Position numbers and translations under genes: made by a program. Shown here one piece after another: positions 24,253 to 36,200 of a stretch of 64,000 nucleotides of DNA. Positions within the stretch are counted from its first letter, which is position 1; each line of letters opens with the position of its first letter. The notes beneath the pieces were generated by a model. The model saw only the letters and a list, made by a program, of their open reading frames with translations, was not told where the DNA came from and did no database searches. Source of the stretch: Ixodes scapularis (lineage: Eukaryota; Arthropoda; Arachnida; Ixodida; Ixodidae); NCBI RefSeq assembly GCF_016920785.2, contig NW_024609836.1:10880018-10944017 (forward strand), given 5' to 3'.

Positions 24253-25251
24253 CTTCTTTTATTTATTCTTTCAACTTGACATTCTCGTAAGTTCGAGAAC
24301 CTTGTGGTCTGATCTAGTTACGAATGTTCTACGTGCCGAACTTTCTATGCCGAATTTTCCAGAAACCCACGCGGGTACAAAAGGTGCTCCGAGTAGCAGT
24401 CTGGAGTCAGTCTCGCACCAGCGCTCGATCCTGCTGTTTCGCCGACATCGACGCCTGCGATGCTAGCCTTTCTCTGTTTTATTTTGGGCAGTAGTTCACC
24501 TCATTAAGCGTTTAGTTTCTTCAGTTATTCACCGCCTCATCATTTGACATTCGTGACAATATCCTGCTCCGTATAGTTGGACTGCATAAAAGAGCCCTAC
24601 GATACCTTTTTCCATTGTGTGTTGTTGCGTGCTAATAAACCATTCTGGTAACCCAGATTTGCGCTGCTGTATAATTGTTGTCACTGACGTCGATACAAAT
24701 TACGCAATACGGAAGTATCTTCAGAAGTAATTGAATTACATTTTTAAGTATTTGCACTCTACTCAAGATACTTTACAATGAAAGTAACTTGAGTAGTATT
24801 TTAAATACTTTACGAAGCAGGTATTTAGTAACTTAAATACTTTTATCGAGTATTTTGTCCAACACTGGAGCAATGCGCAAGACTTCCTTTCCTTGAAGTG
24901 AAAAAGCAAGCTTAGCGCCCCGACTGGTGCCCCAGGAGCATCAGCACGCGATACATGCGCGCGAACGTGGCCTTGGCCTTTCCCCCGAAGTTCAATCTGG
25001 CTACCTCTGCAACTATCATCGCCTAAGTGTCTATTATCTGTACATGCTAATGGCTGCCTTTTGATAGCTGACGAAGGAAGAGTTGGAACATTCCAGACGC
25101 TGATCCGCTGCAGGGTTCGATGTCTGATTAACGTAGAAGTTTGGGCTAGTTCGTAAGCTTCTGTCGATAAGCTTGTGTGCGCTACGCATATGAGGGTGTC
25201 ATGGAAGTCCTCGAAACGTTCGGTTTCCGCACGTCCCAGACGGCTCATTAA

Positions 25252-25581
25252 AGGGAAGCTACGGAGCTTCTTGGAAAAAATGAGTTAGAAGTGAATTCTA
25301 GTGTATTTTTACCCCGTGAACCCGAATACCCAAACCATTTGCTGCGTAAGTATTGTTAAACGCGAGAAAAACGCGAAAGACAGTCGCTGTCCATGACGTC
25401 ATCGACGGCTCTTTTGGCTGCCCAAGGCTAGGGAGGCGGGGCTTCAGCCCTATTTTGAAATTGCTTTTGTGGCTCTCCGGCGCGTCGCATTGAAATACAA
25501 TTTTGATATCTGTTATTCTAAAGGCCAAATGAACGCAATTCGAGCGTTTTTTCTCAAATGTAGAAGTGCCCCATCTTCCCT
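25252..25581. mobile_element. TTAA MITE (330 bp)
   Basis: AGGGAAG at 25252 and its complement CTTCCCT ending at 25581 are each flanked by TTAA (25248-25251, 25582-25585). TTAA duplication with AGGG... ends is seen in piggyBac- and Kolobok-type MITEs; which of the two cannot be told. Non-coding. Confidence 0.7.
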
Positions 25582-25585
25582 TTAA

Positions 25586-27090
25586 GGTAAAATGACAGGT
25601 TGACTCAAGTAAGTGCCTCGCACAGAGAGATAGTTTCTCAACACCGTTAAAACTAAAGCGAATAGAGAAAAAAAGAAGTGTACAGCGAAGAACACCGTAA
25701 CTTTCGCACGTAAGTTGTTGATGAATATGTACTAGATTTTATCCGCCATGAGCACACGAAGATTAAGACTGATATCTGAGCCACTAGGTGACATCTATTG
25801 CATATGCTTGCCGGCACATGCAAAGACATGGCGCCAGATGCCCTGCTTGCAATCGTCTATTAGCTGCGAGATGTTTTGGTGGCGCCCTCGTATGTTTACC
25901 TGCCTTGCGAACAACAAGTTCGACGGTGTTTGTAACTAGCATGGTGGAAGCTCGATATGATTGCGCTCTCAAAGGAACACTGCCAATACCGTCCGAATTA
26001 AAGTTCTTACATTCCTCTTATTTCCGTCGATGAGAAAACCTCTGCTGACGTCATAGTCAGCATTCGGCCAATCCCGGAAGGCCGACCACAGCGACGCTTT
26101 CGATCGCGCACGTCGCCGTCCCGTGATCCTGGGGCCGGGTTGTCTCCGAAACGTCGGCATCTTTGCTTTTATTTAAACCGTGCTAAGAGTTCCAAGTTTG
26201 AATTTTAAAGTATTCCTAACCAGACGAATGTCCGTCAAAAATGTTTACTTTTAAATCGTATATAAGTCCTATCGATTGAGCCCCAGGAATTCGTAAGTTC
26301 TGCCACACGAGATTTTGGTCCACGTGCTCCGATCTCCCTTGCGCTGCCAGAGCCGGCCAGCGTTTCCCCCTCGGTGGCGTGTTCAAGGCGAAACACGGCT
26401 GAAAGGCGTTTGAGCTTTTGGTTGACCGCGTGTAATGGTGGCGCGCGATGCCCACTGAAGGAGTGCCGTTGTGTTGGTGCGCGAGAGGTGCACCGACTGC
26501 TGCTGCCGCCGTGGATGCACGAGCATCTGCGTAGACGCGGATCACGCGCCGGAAGTGGGAGAGAGATACGAGGGGAGAGAGGTTGCAGCCGGAAATGCCT
26601 CATGCTTCTCTCTCTCGTTATGTTTTCATTTTTATTTATATGTTTTTGGGGGTCTCGCGTTCCTCCCCAGTTTCGGTTATTTATTTCTCGTCTGGTCGGG
26701 CCCGCGAGCTCGCTCCCTGTGGGCTTTCGACTGTTCTCGCCGACTTTTTCGAGACCCAAATTTGTTCGCTATCCCTGTTCATTTCCTACTTTTCTTTTTT
26801 CTTTTTTTTTTTATTACTTTTTTTTTCTTATTTTGTGACTAGGCGTGGGGTAGATTGCTCAGTATCTGGGTGATTTTTTTTTTTAACCCTCTTTATTCCT
26901 CGTGTTTGGGTTTAGGTACACGTAGAAACGGAAACGACTAAAAGTGGGTTACACTTGTTGTCAAGTTTTGTCGCGCGGCAGATTGGTACTGCCAATGCCG
27001 AATCCAGCTGAAGGAATATTATTTGATAGAAGCACTTTCTTTTGAACCTAGCTCACGTTTATATCGGGATATTATTTATTTTTACTTTTA
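25586..27090. other. Intronic stretch, nothing firmly recognised
   Basis: 26280-26355 resembles the head of the SINE-like family (TTTTGGTCCACGTGCTCC), but only briefly. A T-rich stretch with frames of 100-150 codons (26374-26873) consists of Phe/Leu runs produced by poly-T, and I do not regard it as coding. Confidence 0.3.
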
Positions 27091-27099
27091 ATAAAATAG

Positions 27100-27257
27100 A
27101 AAAAGAAATGCTCAGCAAAAGTAAACTCCGGATTTCGGAGCGTCTAACAAAAATGAACTCCAAATTTTCGGGAAAAAAATTAATAAAAATGAAGTAGACT
27201 CGGAGAAACATTCTTCGAAGTTTACGGAATATTTAACTACAAAAACACGGAACCCTA
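27100..27257. mobile_element. hAT-like terminal fragment
   Basis: It ends AAAAACACGGAACCCTA at 27257, the complement of the TAGGGTTCCG... ends at 44097. It is preceded by AACTCC-rich A/T sequence (AATGAACTCC, AGTAAACTCC) like that at 57700-57850. The other end is not visible, so this is a fragment or a strongly diverged copy. Confidence 0.45.
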
Positions 27258-27510
27258 ATTATGAGGGAAGAGGTTTGTCTTCCAACGTATATGTGCATGG
27301 GGTGCGCGCAGTACATGTTGCGCTGTAAAACGAGCGGGAAAATCGGCGCCTGCATACAGATAGCTTTCACCTAAGGTCCAGTGAGCGGTCAGTTTTTCCT
27401 CGTGAACTCTCAAAGCGGTCTTCTCTTCCTGTATACGACCAAGAAACTTGTGAAAGTAAACAGCGGACGCTTTCGCAGACGACAACGTTCAATGTAACTT
27501 GTGGCGCCAT

Positions 27511-28605
27511 CCGGATTGGCGGCGTGACGGACAGACGACGCACCCTGTTGTCTGCTCCGTTGTCCCTTTCTGAGACTACAGCCAGGGCCACAAGCACGCG
27601 AGAGTACGAAACCGCGGCCTGAAAACGTTCTTTGGCGGAGCGAGTGCTCGCGCTAAAGGCATGTTTCAAAGGCCGAGCGCGCGTGCTAGCTAGCGCTTTG
27701 ATACAGTTGCGCTTGCAGTTCGCAGACAACGTAGCAGCCATGAGATCGATTGTAGTGTGCAATGCTGAGTCCACTAGTTTCATATGAGGTCTATCAATAT
27801 TTTCCCTGATTTAGGTAGAAGAAAGACAAGAGAGAAAAAAAAAAAAACAGTGTAGGCTGCATTTTACACTTATATTTCGGTAATGTCCGCTCGATGCTCT
27901 AGAAGAATGGATACATTTAATAGCCGCTCGAAGCGTATTTCGTAGCTTTCTTTACTATGTCGGATGCAAGGTCTTCCGATCTGGCAGATTTTCGAATATT
28001 GAAACGGGGCGGGGGGGTGTTACGCGATTCCACGTGACCTAACTCCGAGGGAACGGCGGTGTTCGAGCCGACAAGAGTCTGAATCCAACTGAAGACATGA
28101 TCGGGTCTGTCGCGAACCCCTCCAGCTCCATGTCAGTGATGGAAGTGCTGCGCCATTGGCTCCATGTTGCGGCATGATCGATCGCATGCTCCGTTTTGCG
28201 CCAAAGTGACATTGTTTTTGTTAAGAATGGCGCCACACCTGCGCAGAGATGGGCTATAACGCGAAGCAAAAGAATATGAAATATTTAATATTGGTCGACC
28301 CTAATTTTAGAGAAGTCGAAGTGGGAGTTTTTTTCGTCTCTGGTCAGAACTCAGTCGAAGGCTCGAACGTCAAACCACGAACGGATACTGAAGGCGTAGG
28401 TCACGGTACGTTTGCTGCACTTGATACTCGATGAAAGAGCACTTGGTACAAAAAGATAAACGAATACCACGATGTCACCTTTTGAGGCTGTTTGGGCGGT
28501 CCCACCGAGTCGTAAACGTGACGGTCGCGCTTTGAATTAGGATGAACTCAAACGGAGTATGGGGATTCCTCGTCAACCGCGTTGGCGGGTTCTGATCGCC
28601 GATGT
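27511..28605. other. Intronic stretch, nothing recognised
   Basis: Open frames (for example 27367-27783 on the - strand) have no family resemblance. No repeat structure is evident apart from the half MITE arm just upstream. Confidence 0.3.
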
Positions 28606-28866
28606 CGTTTTAAAGGGTTAAAGATTAAAACAGCGCAGGGACACGGACAAGAACAAGAAGGTAGACAAACAAGGCGCTGACTTACAACTGAAGTTTATTC
28701 GTTCTAACAGCGAGTATAAATACTGTATTGTCACAACAAACAAACATGAATAAAAAGCTTGACCTGGACGCCACGTGCTCACTAGCCATCGCTATGCACT
28801 GTCACTGTTTGTCTAAATAGGAGCGTTCCTTATCTGACAAATACCAACTAGCCCAAACTTCTACTT
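28606..28866 (-). mobile_element. Possible Penelope-like element terminal fragment
   Basis: It contains GCGCAGGGACACGGACAAGA, AGAAGG and GCGCTGACTTACAACTG, and ends CCAACTAGCCCAAACTTCTA. Words of this kind are familiar to me from tick Penelope-type repeats. The last block recurs in complement at about 25127-25150 (GTAGAAGTTTGGGCTAGTT). Non-coding and short; the family assignment is from memory and uncertain. Confidence 0.35.
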
Positions 28867-28884
28867 TAATCAACTTCGTTTTAA

Positions 28885-30353
28885 AGGGACCATGAAATGA
28901 TTTTAAAATCGAGTTTCATCCACCGCACGTCGTAAAAGGTGTGAAGAGAAACACAAAAACACAAAAAAAGGAGCCAAAAAAATTATTTGCCATTGAACTT
29001 TTAAAAGAAAACTGGACTCTTTTGCGCCTTCTTTCCTTCGCCTTTTCACTACGATGCATCCGCGGAAACGGAGCACGTCAGCCGAATCCACGTCGCCTAT
29101 TGGGTAAGAGCCTACCTCACCAGCACCGCGATCGTAAACAATAAATAGCCGGCGAATGTTTCCTAAAAGTTTTGTTAAATAATATTCAGATCCACATTTT
29201 GTAGCATAATTAGAGATGTGTGGCGAAAATTGCCAAATTTGATAATGCTGAGAGCCAAGCGCCATCTATCGTGTGGTAAACGAAGCAACTACTGCGCGTG
29301 CGCAGTAGGGCAGGGCCGACTTCAGTTACTTGGGTGGCGGCGACCGACGGTCGTATATTTTCTGTTTTCCTTCATCTCAAAACTCTGACTGACTGAACGT
29401 TTATTTTTCTACGCGTTCTTCTCGCGCGTGCCGACTTCAAGCAGCTAGAAAACAGTACTTAAAACAGACCACGACGAACAAGAACGCTGGATCCACCGAC
29501 TCCGACGAAGCGAGCTGCTCAGAATATAGGCCTAGCAGGCATTCCGACTCGGCGCTGCGTTGCTTCGTCGCAAGACCGCCTGCCAACGACCGGCTGGCGT
29601 GCTGAATGGAATATGCCCGCGCGACCCTTGTGGGCCCTTCCCGTATTATAGTTTGATCGCTGACTTCAATTTTATATTAAGAGGTGAGGTCAATCTCCTC
29701 CCCTTGTTTTCCGAGGCAGTGTTGACGAACACTGGTCGGAAAGGGACTCTCGTCGATTCTATCTTCTTGTTTTGTGTGATATAGAGCTGAAATAAACGCC
29801 TTATGGATTACCTTCGTAACACGGTTTGTAAACTTTGTTATTGGTATGCCATTTTTACTCTGACAGACTGCACGTCACTGTCGAGCTATAACAGTTCGTG
29901 GGAGGTATACGTGCAACGCCGGTCCAACCTTTCTTTGCCGAGTGTCGCGTCAGTATCGAGTTGCAATCGTAAAAGAACGGTCCCGAAGCGCTTACCAACA
30001 GCGCGAATACAGCACTTCCATCAAGCGCGTGCGTCCGCTCCGAGTGTAAACAGTTATTTACGTGGCTCTTGCTGACACTCGTAGTTCAAACGTATCTTTT
30101 TTAACGTCGGCTCGCTCCTGCATCTCCGAGGCCGCGAAAAACGCCGAGGCAATTTGTTTCCATCTACGTCGCTTTGCAAACGACTGACACTGGCCGGCCC
30201 TTTTGCCAACAATAACAGTTGGGTTGACTTCTGGAGTCTTCACCGGAAGACTCCAGAAGTCAACCCAACTGTTATTTCGTGGTCCATTTAGAGGGAACTT
30301 CGGGAGTCTTCGCCGGAAGACTCCAAAAGTAAAAAGGTCATTTCGTGGTCCCT
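28885..30353 (+). mobile_element. TTAA element X (1,469 bp), left half of a fused pair
   Basis: Begins AGGGACCATGAAATGA after TTAA (28881-28884) and ends with its near complement TTTCGTGGTCCCT at 30353, followed by the TTAA at 30354-30357 shared with copy Y. Positions 28885-30208 match copy Y in inverted orientation. The remainder is a shortened end with a perfect hairpin (30211-30276). Open frames mirrored in both copies (28903-29265 on the -, 31680-31955 on the + strand) look like chance frames of a MITE, not a transposase. Confidence 0.75.
30211..30276. repeat. Perfect 31-bp hairpin with 4-nt loop
   Basis: The arm 30211-30241 (starting AATAACAGTTGGGTTGAC) and the arm 30246-30276 are exact reverse complements separated by ACCG. 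It lies where copy X departs from copy Y. A second, shorter inverted pair (GGGAGTCTTC, GAAGACTCC) follows at 30302-30323. Confidence 0.9.
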
Positions 30354-30357
30354 TTAA

Positions 30358-32062
30358 AGGGACCATGAAATGACCTTTTTACTTTTTCCAGATAACTTTT
30401 ACATTAAACCGTCAATGTTCACTGAATGCCGAACAGGCATCCGTTTTCGTCTCGGTTTATTAACTTTTACACAAAAAATTATTGAAATATCGACTTTTTC
30501 ATTCTCTCCAACTGACCGCAAAAGAAGCCGTGACGTAGACCGTTTCCGGAACCGGAAGTTCTCTCGGCAGTAGGAGAATGGGAGTGTTAGCGGCAACGAG
30601 TTGGGGTGCGCCGGTAGGTTTTACTGCGCTGATGTCACCGACGTATTTCCTGAATCGGCGCCCCTCATCGCCGCATCGCAGCTGAGCGAAATTCAATGAG
30701 ATATGTTGCGCTACAGCGACAGCATGGGACTAGTCCCATACGCCGGTATGCCTGTTGGGAAGTGCAGCGAGTCTTGTCACCACCCCGTCATTGTTGGTAG
30801 AAGGGCCGGCCCGTGTCAGTCGTTTGCAAAGCGACGTAGATGGCGTTTTTCGCGGCCTCGGAGATGCAGGAGCGAGCCGACGTTAAAAAAGATACGTTTG
30901 AACTACGAGTGTCAGCAAGAGCCACGTAAATACCTGCTTACACTCGGAGCGGACGCGCACGCTTGATGGAAGTCTTGTATTCGCGCTCTTGGTAAGCGCT
31001 TCGGGACCGTTCTTTTACGATTGCAACTCGATACTGACGCGACACTCGGCAAAGAAAGGTTGGACCGGGGTCGACAGTGACGTGCAGTCTGTCAGAATAA
31101 AAATGGCATACCAATAACAAAGTGTACATACCGTGTTACGAAGGCAATCCATACGGCGTTTATTTCAGCTCTATATCACACAAAACAAGAAGATAGAATC
31201 GACGAGAGTCCCTTTTCGACGAGTGTTCGTCAACACTGCCTCGGAAAACAAGGGGAAGAGATTGACCTCCTCACCTCTTAATCTAGAATTGAGGTCAGTG
31301 ATCAAACTATAATACGGGAAGGGTCCACAAGGGTCGCGCGGGCATATTCCATTTAGCACGCCAGCCGGTCGTAGGCAGACGGTCTTGCGACGAAGCAACG
31401 CAGCGCCGAGTCGGAATGCCTGCTAGGCCTATACGCTTCGTCGAAGTCGGTGAATCCAGCGTTCTTGTTCGTCGTGGTCTGTTTTAAGTACTGTTTTCTT
31501 GCTGCTTGAAGTCGGCACGCGCGGGAAGAACACGTAGAAAAATAAACGTTCAGTCAGTCAGAGTTTTGAGAGGAAGGAAAACAAAGAAAATAAATGTTCG
31601 TCGGTCGCCGTCACCCAAGTAACTGGCGGCCCTGCCCTACTGCGCACGCGCAGTAGTTGCTTCGTTTACCACACGATAGATGGCGCTTGGCTCTCAGCAT
31701 TATCAAATTTGGCAATTTTCGCCACACATCTCTAATTATGCTACAAAATGTGGATCTGAATATTATTTAACAAAACTTTTAGGAAACATTCGCCGGCTAT
31801 TTATTGTTTACGATCGCGGTGCTGGTGAGGTAGGCTCTTACCCAATAGGCGATGTGGATTCGGCTGACGTGCACCGATTCTGCGTATGCATCGTAGTGAA
31901 CAGGCGAAGGAAGGAAGGCGCAAAAGAGTCCAGTTTTCTTTTAAAAGTTCTATAGCAAATAATTTTTTTGGGCTCCCTATTTTTGTGTTTTTGTGTTTCT
32001 TTTCACACCTTTTACGACGTGCGGTTGATGAAACTCGATTTTAAAATCATTTCATGGTCCCT
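30358..32062 (-). mobile_element. TTAA element Y (1,705 bp), right half of a fused pair
   Basis: Fuller copy of the same family, in opposite orientation: its ends are AGGGACCATGAAATGA at 30358 and TCATTTCATGGTCCCT at 32062, followed by TTAA (32063-32066). It contains about 0.44 kb (30358-30794) that is mostly missing in copy X. No transposase is seen, so both copies are non-autonomous. X and Y together make a 3.2-kb imperfect inverted repeat. Confidence 0.75.
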
Positions 32063-32066
32063 TTAA

Positions 32067-33174
32067 ATTTCCAGATGGTTTCGTCGATATCGGGAGCGAG
32101 AAATGCCGCGAGAAAACATCGCAAAAAATAGTGGTGTGGCGGTAAGACAGAACCAGGGTCTTGTACTTCTGATAAGATCACTCGATTATCGTGTCTATAC
32201 GGCATCCCTCCGTGCCGCCTCTAATCAGCGCGTGTTCACAGTATAGCTGTGAACGCGGCGAGCGCCTTGGTTGACATAATAGACCCAGAACGTATGCTAA
32301 GTACTATTTAGAGATCTTCCTTCTTTGGTCCCCTTCATTATAATTTTACCTGTAATCCTCAAAAAAAAAAAAAAAAAATCTGGGCAAAGAAACACACGAA
32401 AACAAACAAACGACGCGGGTCTATATATTTGAATAACTACAGTAGCCAAGGTTGTTCCCGTGCAGCTGTCGATCGAAAGACCAGTAATCTTTGACTTCAG
32501 TCTGGTTCCAACACCGTTAATGAGCAGTGTCATTCTTAAAGCGTGAGTGTGGGTTTTCATGATATTTGTGGCTGGTTGTTTTTGCAGTTTATATTATTAG
32601 TTTCTTGGGTTTGGTACGTTCATAGAGTTTGGGGGAAGCAATTCTATTGTACACGTGTTAGCGGATATCTTGGTTTTTTTGGTTGCATTTTACTGAAATC
32701 GTACTTACAGGCTAAATGAACTACCGACTGTAAGAGTAAGAGGGGAGAGAAGCTATTTCCCAACCAAAGCTTAGCGCTATGATTAATTTTTGAACCATTT
32801 TTATAATACTCAGTGAATATGGAACCTACTCTGACATGAGCCTTGTTCCTAAAGGGAAGGCTATGTGTTCCTTCTGCGCCCTATGTATTTTTATTACAAA
32901 AGGTAGTAAGTAATCTGGTCCAGCATCAAAGAGGAACCCTGCACTCGTATCAAAGATGAACTCATTTAGCGATGCAATCGGTTCTTTTTTCCATTTTAAA
33001 TGATGCGCTAAGAGATGTTGGCATCTGCTCCAAATGCGTCAGTGGCTGTTCCAAACCGATATTTCGCCTGCTACAGAACCTGCTACAAGAGGCGAAATGC
33101 CGCTTCCATGACTGCATGATGCATGTGTTCCGAGTTGCGCCATCACCTCCTATTCGCCTCAAAAACCGTAATAA

Positions 33175-33182
<8 letters not shown>
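32067..33182. other. Intronic stretch, nothing recognised
   Basis: An A run at 32360-32377 and unique sequence. A frame starting near 32972 becomes alternating Ile-Tyr in the (AT)n tract and is not a gene. Confidence 0.3.

Positions 33183-33260
<78 letters not shown>
33183..33260. repeat. (AT)n microsatellite, target of the next element
   Basis: About 78 bp of alternating AT. It resumes at 36878-36900 on the far side of the long-TIR element, so one tract was split by the insertion. Confidence 0.9.
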
Positions 33261-33262
<2 letters not shown>

Positions 33263-36200
33263 GTGGTTTCATTTCAAATCGTGCAGGCAAAAAGGGTCGA
33301 ATTTTTAATTTCGATGAAAAAAATATATGTCATGGCGCCGTTTCTAAAACCGCAGTCGCCACAAACCGCAAGTTCGTCGGATTTTTTGTTCTCGACTTAT
33401 GAATTTTTAAAGAGGCCGCGGCGAAAAGCAGTGTTTTTCACACCCGTCGTGGGTCGGATGTTTTGCTTGATCTCCCGCCGTGGATTTTCAGTCCACATTA
33501 TATTATCTTTTTTAAAGCACTCTGTGGGCACATTTAAAAGGCTCCAATACCATGAAATAATTTTAGGCGTTTTGATTTTTTTCTGTAAAAATGTCAAAAA
33601 CGCCTCCTCGGTCAATTGTTGACGAACTTTGACAATTAATTACTGGCGATCTACTTGGGTTACACCGATTTGTTTTATGTCCACGGAGAGCCCAAAATAC
33701 GCTCTTTATATTTATTATAAAATGACTTGGCTGTATAAAATATCTTTTGCGGTACGTTTACGTTAATATTATGCAAAAACCACAAAGTACCATTTTTGAA
33801 ATCGATTTTCTCAAAAAACCCATTTTTTATTTTTTTTATTTTTTGTTCAAATGTAGATATAATAGTTGTCTACCCGAAAATCAAGCCTAGAAAGTGTATA
33901 TTTTGTTTGTATGTTTTATATTTAGGCCTTAATATCGGAAAAAAAAAACGTCTTTGTTTTGCAAGACCTAAGTCAGACATTGCGACCCATGCGTCTCTAT
34001 GAATTGTGAAGAAGTTTTCTTGAATTTTCTTCTGCATTTTGTAATCAATTATAAACGAATTTTGTGGTATTGAATATTTATGTATGTTTTGATAAGAGCG
34101 GGAACCACGAGATACATATCTAACCAAATCAGCAGGCCTAGTAGACTTTCAATAACCAAAAGGCACAGACGCTGTATTGTTTCGATTTATAAACCTTTCA
34201 CAGTAAACTAGCACGACTAGCTATTAGCTGTCATATTACTAAGACAAAGAAAGTCACCACATCCGTCGATATGTTATATACAATTCTTTCTGAAACCAAA
34301 CACTGGGGGTTTGTTCACCGCACATCGCACAGGTCACCAGGGAATGTCCTTTCACTTCCGTAATACACAAAAGTGGTGACACAGAAACGGTCCGAAACAC
34401 ACAGAGAGTGTGTCATGGAGAGGGGTAGGAAATAAAAATAAATAAATAGGAATTAAATTGCCCAACTGCGATCTTAACGAAAATTGCGTTTAAAAAAAAA
34501 TAAAGTATTTAGTTTCGAGTGGTGGCAAGGCGATAGGTCCACGCCTGGTGGAGAGTCAGACAAAGAAGTCGACGGCACGTAAAGGTAAAACAAAAAAAAA
34601 AATCAATAATTTAATAAAGACGGGAAAACTCAGCCGCACATGGCAAGAACATAAACCAACTCCTCCGGGCATCCCCTAAATGGGACGCAACCAAATGCGT
34701 GCGAACACGCTCTCTACATCACCGCCTAGGCCGCTACGCCATGACAAAATAGACCCAACAACTGAACAGTGCTAACAAACAGTTAGTAAGAAAACATTGA
34801 AAAAAAAAAAAAAAAAACGTTCAAAAACGCACCCGAGAAACTAAGTTCAGCGGGGCGAAGAAACACACACGAGTCGATCCCACGACACTGAAGTCTGGCA
34901 GGATGACGGCGTCCAGATGAAGCTCGAATCTGTTTTTCCCTCTATTACGCACATCCACGACGGCTGTGAGGAACTGTGGCTGTGCGAAAGAAAGTGAAGA
35001 ATAGATTCGAGCAGGCGATGCGCGAGAAGGTAACCGACACTATGCCTGAAGCTTCATATCGGGAGAGGAGCTTTCGAGGTAGTTTCTGCGGCTACTCAAA
35101 CTTTCTCTTTCCCCTTCCCTTTTTCAAAAGAACACGTCAGCCGGCGCTGACTTCTCATCTCGGGAGAAGCCCACTCTTCACAAACGGTTATAGTTGACAA
35201 GGAGGCTGACTTCGACCCAACTCTCCGGGCAAAATACAAACACAAGTATATTTACCAACACGCTCGTTTTAATGTCAGTCTCCAGGCTTTGCTGTTTCCA
35301 AAAGAGATAGCCCTTTATAAGGACAGAATGAGCGGGTTGGTGGGGATAATTAAACTTAAACAGCCCCTTCTCGTTTTCTTCCTCAAGTTTAATAGATAAC
35401 CTTTCGGTGCTATCGGATCTCCCAGGAGAGAGAGAGAGAGAGCACGGCCGTTTCAAGGTAAGGATAGGGCGCTCGAAGCTGGGGCAAACAGGCGGTATCG
35501 TTTATCGTTTCACGCATGCACAGATGGCTGGTATCAAATTTCCCCACATCCCTAACGAAACCGGCCCATCTTCGTGTGTGCGTCTGTGGGATTTCTGTCC
35601 CGCGCCGCCGGTTTTAGCGCGCACGCGGCGTTGTTTTGGCTGGCAGAACAGTTGTTGACCGTCGACATTGTAAGGCCGTGGTGTCCTCATCCTTTCAGGC
35701 AACGATTCCTTTGCTTTCCCTTGTGCAATACTCTGACTGACTCCTCCTGGGTGGCTGTCACTGTTCGCCGCGTCAACGACACAATCGTACCATTTCACTC
35801 CTCGTGACACAGGGTGCGCTGCTCGCTTTACCGTCACGGGCCGTCTTATCTAACACAACGAGCGCGAAAGGTCGTGGTCATCTGCTGGCTCCGAAAGGGC
35901 GGGACGTTCATGCAGGCCAATGAGGGCCCCGAATCAATACGACGTCTGCCGACTCCTGCACGTTAAAAATTTACGACACCTGCTGGTCTGTTAAGAAGTG
36001 TTGCTTTCTCTTTTTGGAACTCCTCCGATGTAGCTTGCCGCCTATAATAAAATTTAAATAATCAATAGATATAACAGGGTGGAAATACTGTATTTTATTT
36101 TTTTGTGGGAACGTTGAAAAAAATAAAAAAAACTATTTCCAAGCTTGTGAAGACGCGCAATTCGTAAGTCCATTTCGTGCCGTAAAAACACGTTTTTGTA

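Larger units (their letters stand above)
22497..24867. mobile_element. hAT-like non-autonomous element (2,371 bp)
   Basis: The right end, read inward, begins CAGTGTTGGACAAAATACTC; the left end begins CAGACTTGTTACTCAAAATA. Flanking octamers GAACAATG (22489-22496) and GAGCAATG (24868-24875) match at 7 of 8 positions, as for a hAT target duplication. Both ends carry about 150 bp crowded with AGTATCT/AGATACT/AAATACTT words, typical of subterminal binding-site clusters. No transposase is visible inside; the interior contains a small MITE and a tRNA-like repeat. Confidence 0.6.

Noticed and set aside
26374..26873. Frames rich in Phe and Leu resembling membrane proteins
   Set aside because: They arise from poly-T and T-rich sequence.
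28903..31955. Mirrored frames (120 and 91 codons) as a conserved small protein
   Set aside because: They lie in the two inverted copies of a non-autonomous element, so similarity reflects DNA duplication. The ends diverge and no domain is seen.
32972..33622. 216-codon frame with an Ile-Tyr run
   Set aside because: It reads through the (AT)n microsatellite and into a transposon arm.
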